Shown here: in pieces, positions 1 through 5,083 of the stretch
Layout of the letters: the number at the start of each line of letters is the position of its first letter
Numbering within the stretch: the stretch's first letter is position 1
Assembly: GCA_937895715.1 (NCBI GenBank)
Contig: CALBLZ010000251.1
Location: 1 to 9,012, forward strand
DNA: 9,012 bases
Source of the DNA: an uncultured Candidatus Berkelbacteria bacterium
GTDB taxonomy: Bacteria; Patescibacteriota; UBA1384; CAILIB01
Direction: 5' to 3'
The notes under the pieces: generated by a model
What the model was told of the DNA's origin: nothing
The model's input: only the letters and a program-made list of their open reading frames with translations
The model's database searches: none
Translations under genes and position numbers: made by a program

Positions 1-3
1 AAA

Positions 4-1191
4 TTAACTTCGTCGTGAGTACTGGCCCAAGAAAGCCATGCTCAAGAAGAGCCCCACCTGACCTGTCCCAAAGTTGAGAAATAACCCGGCAACCAGAAAG
101 GAAATAACTGCCACCGCTGCGTACGGAGCCGATTTCCAAGTTCGAATAGTGAGCGTAATGAGTACAGTCAAGAAGAGAACAAGACCAACTAATCCATACT
201 CTTCATAAAAATCGAGGTAGCTATTTTCAGTCCAGCGATTCGGCCCACCATCACGCCGATACTGTGAAGCCGGTCCGGCCGTACCTGCTCCACGACCCCA
301 TAACCCAATCTCTGAACGTGTATCCCAAATGCGCTGGTACTGCTCTACACGCTGTGACGAAGAATCGTAGTGGGTAATTAAGTCGCGCAGCTCTGGTTTT
401 TGGTACACCGATATCCCACTCACAACTGTCGCTATTGCCAACAAAGCGCCAATGATAATGTATGGCGCGCGGCGCTTCTGGTGAGAGACCCATATGCCGT
501 AAGAAAGTGCTGTAAATAAGAGCAGGCCGAGGATACTGCTGCGTGAGTAGGTAAGAACAAGCACGATACACCCTGCAATGATTAACCAACGCGAGGCTTT
601 TCCTTCAGCAATAATCCATCCCAGAGCAGCAAGCAGGTAGAGGCCGAGTGCATTCGGCCCTGCTAGGATTGCTTGTAGTCGTGCGATATTTATCATGCCA
701 ACCTGGTGCGTCTCTATAAGCGCGCCGCTCACTGACGGGTCCACATACATAGGGACAGGGTATCCAATAATCTCAAGTAAGGCAGCAAACAGAATAACTC
801 CCAGTCCAAGCAGCACAATACCGCGTAGCGCCCTCCATTCTGGTTGAGTGAGGGGAGCAATATGCAAGCTTCCAAGAACTGCTAAGGGGAGCAACAAAAA
901 GCGTAGTCCGCGTACCCACTGGTCAGGAGAAGCTTCACGCCACATATACGACAACGCCATCCACCCTGCGAGAATTGCAAGCAGCACCATGGCGCGACTT
1001 GCGGTCGGACGTGCCTCTAGCTGGTAGATAACCAGGGAGGTAACAACGATTCCTGCAACTAGAATATCTCGCACGAGTGAGAAAGCGTCATTCCCTGTAA
1101 TACTGACGAGCCAAGCGCTAAACGGCAGGTATGCAAAAAGCGCCCCGAGTAGCAGGTAGCGAATATGACGAAGGGGAGCGCGTGAAATCAT
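4..1191 (-). CDS. O-antigen ligase-like (Wzy_C/WaaL family) polytopic membrane protein
   Basis: A 395-residue, very hydrophobic protein with about ten predicted membrane segments and one large outside loop at about residues 262-325. Family signs: RLQAILAGPNALG (171-183), LTYSRSSILG (213-222), the loop arginine in SSSQRVEQYQRIW (R281), GRGAGTAG (299-306) and ENSYLDFYEEYGLVG (322-336), which together follow the Wzy_C pattern. Such enzymes join a lipid-linked glycan to an acceptor, or polymerise glycan repeats, at the outer face of the cytoplasmic membrane. The usual HN pair before the 'yL' motif reads EN here. No glycosyltransferase or flippase lies next to it in the window, so donor and acceptor are unknown; a ligase and a polymerase cannot be told apart from sequence. 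The ATG at 1189-1191 has no Shine-Dalgarno sequence; a -10-like hexamer lies six bases upstream. TAA stop at the window edge, so the gene is complete. Confidence 0.85.
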   Translation of the reverse strand: MISRAPLRHIRYLLLGALFAYLPFSAWLVSITGNDAFSLVRDILVAGIVVTSLVIYQLEARPTASRAMVLLAILAGWMALSYMWREASPDQWVRGLRFLLLPLAVLGSLHIAPLTQPEWRALRGIVLLGLGVILFAALLEIIGYPVPMYVDPSVSGALIETHQVGMINIARLQAILAGPNALGLYLLAALGWIIAEGKASRWLIIAGCIVLVLTYSRSSILGLLLFTALSYGIWVSHQKRRAPYIIIGALLAIATVVSGISVYQKPELRDLITHYDSSSQRVEQYQRIWDTRSEIGLWGRGAGTAGPASQYRRDGGPNRWTENSYLDFYEEYGLVGLVLFLTVLITLTIRTWKSAPYAAVAVISFLVAGLFLNFGTGQVGLFLSMAFLGQYSRRS

Positions 1192-1197
1192 ATCTTT

Positions 1198-1226
1198 ATG
1201 GTACAGAGCAGCTGGGGTTACAACAA
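1198..1226 (-). promoter_or_regulatory. Candidate promoter of the O-antigen ligase-like gene, possibly leaderless
   Basis: Reading the minus strand: TTGTTG (1226-1221), a 17-base spacer, TACCAT (1203-1198), then six bases to the ATG. The predicted transcription start falls on or next to the start codon, which suits the lack of a ribosome binding site. The -35 matches the consensus only in its TTG. Prediction by eye only. Confidence 0.4.
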
Positions 1227-1289
1227 GCTAGCGTTGTAAACAATTTTCCACAGCATTACTGTAGAAGTACTTACTTGTAACAAATAGTT

Positions 1290-1709
1290 ATGGAATTGAA
1301 CACATTATTTCTTTCATGGGGAATAGCTTCACTTGCAGGCATACTTATTGGGCTGGTTTGGTATAGCCCCGCTGCATTTGGGAAAAAGTGGCTAAAGGCA
1401 ATGGGAATGACAGAGTCCGACTTACTAAAACAGCTCCCCGCTGCAACAGTTTGGCTCTTTCTTGGAGCTGTTACCACAGCATTTGTTCTTCTACAGTTTG
1501 CAAGGTACACTGCCGCATATACAGATTTGTCAGGAATGGCAGCCAGTCTATTTACTGCCGTGTTCGCATGGGCAGGCTTTAGTGCGACAACTCTTTTGAT
1601 TCCAGGTGCATTCAACTCCAAGAGAACGTACACCGTACTCTTTATAAACCTCGGAAATCGCTTGGCTACCTACATAGTTATGGCGCTGATTATCGGCTAC
1701 TTCATCTAG
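1290..1709 (+). CDS. DUF1761 family small membrane protein
   Basis: A 139-residue integral membrane protein with four predicted helices (about 5-25, 50-70, 80-105, 115-138). The motif GLVWYSPAAFGKKWLKAMG at residues 21-39, followed by TESD, is characteristic of DUF1761, whose members are usually about 130-150 residues; the length fits. The molecular function of the family is not established. The ATG at 1290 is the only possible upstream start, because an in-frame TAA lies at 1278-1280. No Shine-Dalgarno sequence is visible. It diverges from the O-antigen ligase-like gene across 98 bases and is followed by a hairpin terminator, so it is probably transcribed alone. A weak candidate promoter is TTGTAA (1234-1239), 17 bases, TACTGT (1257-1262). 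Confidence 0.8.
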   Translation: MELNTLFLSWGIASLAGILIGLVWYSPAAFGKKWLKAMGMTESDLLKQLPAATVWLFLGAVTTAFVLLQFARYTAAYTDLSGMAASLFTAVFAWAGFSATTLLIPGAFNSKRTYTVLFINLGNRLATYIVMALIIGYFI

Positions 1710-1728
1710 AAGCTACGATGAAAAGAAT

Positions 1729-1757
1729 GAGCGGCCCCGTGTGAGGAGCCGCTTTTT
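1729..1757 (+). terminator. Rho-independent terminator, probably bidirectional
   Basis: Stem GCGGCCCC (1731-1738) with GGAGCCGC (1745-1752), one C-A mismatch and a six-base loop, extended by an A-T pair and a G-T pair, then a T run at 1753-1757. It ends the DUF1761 transcript 20 bases after its stop. On the minus strand the same hairpin is followed by TCATTCTTTT, so it may also end the convergent phosphoesterase gene. Confidence 0.8.
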
Positions 1758-1766
1758 CGTGAAGCC

Positions 1767-2312
1767 TTAGCCACGCAGTGGAATCTGCATAGCCTCGGCA
1801 TAGTGCCGCTCGCCCAGACGGCGCATTTGGACGGAAAGGTGTGCAACGCGAAACCGAAATACACCGTTCTCGAAGTGATCTTCCCCGCGAAGGCAGATCT
1901 GTTCACCAATCTGTGGATCAGTAAGCTTTGCCACCGTAACATGGGGAGTGTAGAGCGAAAGCTCAAAGTACTCGCGTGAGAGCTCAGGTGGCGGCTGCAC
2001 TGCCCGCACTAGCTTGCGGTGAAGACGCACCACCTCATCTGCATAGGCTGGGAGGTAGGCGATGCCTTCAGGAAACTGCTTGGGCACACCTGAGACTGAA
2101 CAGGTAAAGGCAGCTTGTTGTTCGGCAACTCGCAGAACGGCATCTAGCCATGAAAAGTCCGGGGAGAGTCCGGGTTGGGTCTTCACGCTCAGGTGAAAGC
2201 CCTGGTTGAGTCGAAGTTCGGGGGGCACAGCGGCCTCCTGAAACTGGGCGAGTGCACGCTGCACGCCCTTAGGCGGCAGAATGCAAATGTAGAACTTAGT
2301 CGAAGTGCTCAT
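1767..2312 (-). CDS. 2'-5' RNA ligase / LigT-like 2H phosphoesterase family protein
   Basis: A 181-residue soluble protein from the ATG at 2310-2312. The two 2H-superfamily catalytic signatures are present: H-L-S in GFHLSVKT (about residues 40-42) and H-V-T in YTPHVTVAKL (about 124-126), roughly 80 residues apart as the bilobed fold requires; the first motif has Ser in place of the commoner Thr. The opening strand KFYICILPP is also typical. Members hydrolyse or form 2',5' or 2',3'-cyclic phosphodiester bonds in RNA or nucleotides; the substrate here cannot be inferred. A GTG at 2327 would add five residues, but AAGGA (2321-2317) sits four bases before the ATG and lies inside that extension, so the ATG is preferred. 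The gene stands alone between a divergent promoter region and a shared terminator. Confidence 0.8.
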   Translation of the reverse strand: MSTSTKFYICILPPKGVQRALAQFQEAAVPPELRLNQGFHLSVKTQPGLSPDFSWLDAVLRVAEQQAAFTCSVSGVPKQFPEGIAYLPAYADEVVRLHRKLVRAVQPPPELSREYFELSLYTPHVTVAKLTDPQIGEQICLRGEDHFENGVFRFRVAHLSVQMRRLGERHYAEAMQIPLRG

Positions 2313-2347
2313 TTGATCCTTAGCCACCCCGTGAGGGTAACTGGATA

Positions 2348-2376
2348 ATCGTACTGCTGATTGCGCGCAGTGTAAA
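2348..2376 (-). promoter_or_regulatory. Candidate sigma-70-type promoter of the 2H phosphoesterase gene
   Basis: On the minus strand: TTTACA (2376-2371, five of six consensus bases), exactly 17 bases, TACGAT (2353-2348, four of six). Transcription would start near 2341, giving a leader of about 30 bases that includes the AAGGA ribosome binding site. Confidence 0.5.
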
Positions 2377-2405
2377 GTGACTCCGCAGTTTGCAGGCTAT
2401 TCTGA

Positions 2406-2434
2406 TTGACTTTTCAGAGTAAATATGGTACAAC
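2406..2434 (+). promoter_or_regulatory. Candidate extended -10 promoter of the 241-residue protein gene
   Basis: TTGACT (2406-2411, five of six consensus bases), 17 bases, then TACAAC (2429-2434, four of six) preceded by TGG, an extended -10 element. Transcription would start near 2441, just ahead of the Shine-Dalgarno sequence. This is the best-formed promoter in the window and is arranged back to back with the phosphoesterase promoter. Confidence 0.55.
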
Positions 2435-2445
2435 GACGCCAAGCC

Positions 2446-2453
2446 TAAGGAGG
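2446..2453 (+). promoter_or_regulatory. Strong Shine-Dalgarno sequence for the 241-residue protein
   Basis: TAAGGAGG ends seven bases before the ATG at 2461. It is nearly a full match to the 16S anti-Shine-Dalgarno sequence and fixes the start codon. It contrasts with several neighbours that have no such site. Confidence 0.8.
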
Positions 2454-2460
2454 CACCATT

Positions 2461-3186
2461 ATGAACTTTGCACACAGAATACTGTTGAACAAACTGATGG
2501 TTCAATTCGGGCCACAAAAAACACCTTATGTTCTTCGGCCTTTCGAAGAACTCCACCTCACCCAACTTCTAGACGAAATCACACTCGATGTTTCGCCTCG
2601 TGTAACCATCTGTGTTTCTCGCTCCAGAAAACCGAGTGTCGACAAGTTGTGGGAAGTCCGCGACGAGTTCGGTCTCGTTATCGGCGCACCGGAAACTATG
2701 GATCTCGTGCAGGAGCACTTTGGGCTCCAGATCGGTAGACAGGTTGAGAGGGAAACCACCGGTGGAACGGTTAAGGCTTTCATAAGCATGTACTGCGCCA
2801 CCTCCACCCAGGAGGAGATGAAGGAGCGAGAGGAGTTAAATCAGGCGCCTCTTCCAGAATCTATACTGGTACCCATGCCAGGATCCAACCTCTTTCCGCT
2901 CCTCGACAGGCTGCTTGATGAACTCGCCAACTTCTGGATGTCCTACGGGGCAATGCAGGAAGCAATCTTCATCGCCAGCGAAGGACAGATGCCCGAAGAC
3001 CACACCGCGTCTCTCAAGCTGGTGGTCGACTTCGTTCCTGGCAAGTTTGGTGAGCTACAGCCCGTCGGCACGTTCACCTACGACTCCAACTGGAACTGCA
3101 TAGATTGGGCGGAGAACTTCCCGTACCAAACTGCCATCGAGGAGTACGAACGGATGGTAATCGGGTCAATCACCCGTATCGACTAG
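2461..3186 (+). CDS. Hypothetical soluble protein, family not recognised
   Basis: A 241-residue protein I cannot assign. It has no signal peptide and no membrane segment. Visible parts: a basic and hydrophobic N-terminus (1-28), a stretch with alternating hydrophobic residues (45-110, including VTICVSRSR and GTVKAFISMYC), an acidic helical segment rich in Glu (116-128), a Leu-rich helix (143-165, LLDRLLDELANFW), then a strand-like end (183-215, SLKLVVDFVPGKFGELQ) with many aromatics. Three cysteines (C51, C112, C213) are too scattered to suggest a zinc or iron site. It has its own promoter, the strongest ribosome binding site in the window and a strong terminator, so it is a genuine and probably well-expressed single gene. 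Neighbours give no functional hint. Confidence 0.8.
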   Translation: MNFAHRILLNKLMVQFGPQKTPYVLRPFEELHLTQLLDEITLDVSPRVTICVSRSRKPSVDKLWEVRDEFGLVIGAPETMDLVQEHFGLQIGRQVERETTGGTVKAFISMYCATSTQEEMKEREELNQAPLPESILVPMPGSNLFPLLDRLLDELANFWMSYGAMQEAIFIASEGQMPEDHTASLKLVVDFVPGKFGELQPVGTFTYDSNWNCIDWAENFPYQTAIEEYERMVIGSITRID

Positions 3187-3200
3187 AGCACAACCACACG

Positions 3201-3236
3201 AAACAGCTTTGGAGCCTCGCTCCGGAGCTGTTTCTT
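3201..3236 (+). terminator. Strong hairpin terminator between convergent genes
   Basis: A near-perfect 15-bp stem: AAACAGCT-TT-GGAGC (3201-3215) pairs with GCTCC-GG-AGCTGTTT (3219-3233), the middle TT/GG being wobble pairs, with loop CTC. The tract after the stem is short (TTTCTT across the stem end), so termination relies on stem strength. It starts 14 bases after the 241-residue gene and ends 14 bases or less from the end of the convergent DUF2207 gene, so it may serve both. Confidence 0.75.
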
Positions 3237-3246
3237 CGTATGTATC

Positions 3247-4962
3247 TTACCAGCTCCCGCCACCGCCCCCACCACCTCCGCCACCTGAAAACCCTCCACC
3301 ACCTGACCCCGAACCAGAAGAAGCGGGTGGAGAAAATGAGGTGTTCAACTGTTTACTCATATCCGTAATTTGATTGCTGAAACTGTTAAAGCCAACAAAA
3401 CTTGAGGCAATATACCAATCAGGCTTAGTAGGAACATACCCCATTCGCTCAAAGGCCTTGGCCAGCTTGTCGGTAACACCAAACACCATGGCGTAGGGGA
3501 GCACATCCATAAAATAGTTTTGATTCTCAAAGAAGGGCTGACGGTACTTTTCAGTAGCACTCAAGAATACCTTGAACCCAAGCACGCCGCGGTACACCTC
3601 TTTACCTGATGCAGTTACTGGCGCCAGAGTAGCGTAGTCGATGACAAAGATAATGATTAGCACAAAACAACCAAGGGCAACCCCAAACAATGGAGGCCAA
3701 AACACACCTGCAAATATGGGCAAGCTTATGAGGAATCCCACCAAAATGAAAGCTTGCGTAAACACCGTACGGCCAGTCCCCGGATGAGAAGAAAAGTACC
3801 CTCGAGCTTTAAGATCGGTACCAAGTGCGGTGGAAACCTTTGCAACAGAGGTATAAAAAGTATTTGCAAGACTTGAGAGAGCAACAGTAGGGCTTGCAGT
3901 AAATAACTCTTGCAATAGAAGCTGCTCATACGGGAGCAGTATGGAAGTGTCTTTCTCAAGCTTTGTGAGCTGGTAATCCTTCTTTTTGCCTGTACTCGAG
4001 AGTTCGGTGATTGTCAGGTAGCCCCGAACGGCTAAATCAACAATTGTTGCAGATACGTCTAGGGTGTCAGCACGCGTATCGAGCAAAACCCCAACCTGAC
4101 CTGGACGCAGTTTGTCAGGTGCTTCATACTCCGCAACCAGCACTTTGTTCCGATCACGATATCGAACGAGACTGTGGCGGGTGATCAATTTTTTGCGAAT
4201 GAGGAGACCGAGCAGTAGCGTGCCGATAGCGATCAGTACGCCGGCAATGAGGTTAAAAATCAGAGGATTCTGCACGGTGAGCAGGGGAACCATTCCTTTA
4301 GAATAACCAACCGCAATAGTAAGGCCTTCGCCCGGTTGCAGTTCACGGGTAGATGTAAAGAATGCCTCAGGATCAATATTTGAAGATGTACAACGCCCGT
4401 TGGCACCGTACACTCCCTGATAACAAGCAACCTGCTTCACACCAGTCTTAGGTAGGCGCACCGTAGCGTTAGCATTAAGAATTGGCACGGGCCACATGTC
4501 GCCGGTTACGTTCCAGTACAGCTCGTCGTAGTCGGCAAAGCCTTTCAGAACACCCCGAGCAGTGTAGGAGATGGTATAGGTGTGGATTCCGGAAATCAGC
4601 AAATCGGGATCACCAATTTTTACCTGCACATAGTTGCCAGTGTTTGAAACAACACTCCGGACAGCGGAGCCGTCCATTGCTACAGCAACATCTTCTACAC
4701 TGGTATAAACCTTACTACCGTCTTTTGCCGTATAAATGTATGGAATATCCCGGAAGATGCCGTGTTTCTGGAGGTTCTGAAAGTCAGCAGCGATCGTTTC
4801 TTCTACACGGACAGAGCCGTCTTCGAGAATAGAAATATCAGCATCAAAGCTCGCAATAAACCAGCCCGTGTCCGAAGTAGTAGAGGCAGAGACTGGTCCT
4901 GCCATACCTAATTGAACGGAAAAGGCTGTGATTAAGAGGAGAAGGGAGTAGAGCTTTTTCAC
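3247..4962 (-). CDS. DUF2207 domain secreted/membrane protein with glycine-rich C-terminus
   Basis: A 571-residue protein starting with GTG. Order: signal peptide (1-26, KK then LYSLLLLITAF, likely cut after VSA26); extracellular DUF2207 domain (about 32-222, with VRVEETI, GIFRDIP, YTISYTARGVL, DELYWNVTGDMWPVPI) holding a close cysteine pair, C180 and C191; membrane helix (about 233-256); an inside region (257-398) including a winged-helix-like stretch, ATIVDLAVRGYLTI; two more helices (about 402-422 and 424-447); and a tail (448-571) ending in a glycine run and SW. This matches the usual DUF2207 layout; function is not established. An in-frame ATG is lacking at the N-terminus, since the ATG overlapping the GTG runs straight into TGA. 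No clear Shine-Dalgarno sequence. The gene is alone, between a divergent regulatory region and a shared terminator. Confidence 0.85.
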   Translation of the reverse strand: MKKLYSLLLLITAFSVQLGMAGPVSASTTSDTGWFIASFDADISILEDGSVRVEETIAADFQNLQKHGIFRDIPYIYTAKDGSKVYTSVEDVAVAMDGSAVRSVVSNTGNYVQVKIGDPDLLISGIHTYTISYTARGVLKGFADYDELYWNVTGDMWPVPILNANATVRLPKTGVKQVACYQGVYGANGRCTSSNIDPEAFFTSTRELQPGEGLTIAVGYSKGMVPLLTVQNPLIFNLIAGVLIAIGTLLLGLLIRKKLITRHSLVRYRDRNKVLVAEYEAPDKLRPGQVGVLLDTRADTLDVSATIVDLAVRGYLTITELSSTGKKKDYQLTKLEKDTSILLPYEQLLLQELFTASPTVALSSLANTFYTSVAKVSTALGTDLKARGYFSSHPGTGRTVFTQAFILVGFLISLPIFAGVFWPPLFGVALGCFVLIIIFVIDYATLAPVTASGKEVYRGVLGFKVFLSATEKYRQPFFENQNYFMDVLPYAMVFGVTDKLAKAFERMGYVPTKPDWYIASSFVGFNSFSNQITDMSKQLNTSFSPPASSGSGSGGGGFSGGGGGGGGGGSW

Positions 4963-4968
4963 ATCTTC

Positions 4969-4997
4969 AGCGTAGCACGCCAGAAAGGTGCTGCAAA
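4969..4997 (-). promoter_or_regulatory. Candidate leaderless promoter of the DUF2207 gene
   Basis: On the minus strand: TTTGCA (4997-4992), exactly 17 bases, then TACGCT (4974-4969) preceded by TGC, an extended -10 element. Six bases separate the hexamer from the GTG start, so transcription would begin at about the start codon. The -35 lies inside the left arm of the 11-bp inverted repeat. Confidence 0.4.
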
Positions 4998-5034
4998 TCT
5001 AATAAATCTATAAAATCCTGTCCTTAGATTTGCA
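4992..5034. repeat. Perfect 11-bp inverted repeat in the divergent DUF2207/kinase control region
   Basis: TGCAAATCTAA (4992-5002) is the exact reverse complement of TTAGATTTGCA (5024-5034), with a 21-base AT-rich spacer. The arm centres are 32 bases apart, about three DNA turns, so a dimer or two dimers could bind one face. The left arm covers the proposed -35 of the DUF2207 gene. It is not followed by a T run on either strand and lies upstream of both genes, so an operator is likelier than a terminator. Confidence 0.6.
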
Positions 5035-5061
5035 TTTACAAAAATGAGCGTATCCTTAAGT

Positions 5062-5076
5062 TGATATACATATCAT
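5062..5076 (+). promoter_or_regulatory. Candidate leaderless -10 region and small palindrome before the kinase gene
   Basis: TATCAT (5071-5076, five of six -10 consensus bases) ends seven bases before the ATG at 5084; an alternative is TATACA (5065-5070) preceded by TGA. No good -35 was found. No Shine-Dalgarno sequence lies before the ATG. The same bases form the palindrome TGATAT-AC-ATATCA (5062-5075), which could be an operator or simply AT-rich promoter sequence. Confidence 0.35.
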
Positions 5077-5083
5077 AAACAAT

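Noticed and set aside
1271..1633. A 120-codon minus-strand frame opposite DUF1761
   Set aside because: The plus-strand frame carries the DUF1761 motif and a terminator right after it; the antisense frame has no support.
2325..2327. GTG start for the 2H phosphoesterase gene
   Set aside because: The five extra residues overlap the AAGGA Shine-Dalgarno sequence of the internal ATG, which is at good spacing.
2406..2738. A 110-codon plus-strand frame overlapping the start of the 241-residue protein
   Set aside because: Its start lies inside the proposed promoter, and it is rich in Arg, His and Ser as expected of an out-of-frame reading.
3247..3350. GC-rich tandem repeat of GGN codons as a possible DNA repeat or CRISPR-like array
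   Set aside because: It encodes the known glycine-rich tail of DUF2207 proteins in frame, with irregular codon choice and no spacers.
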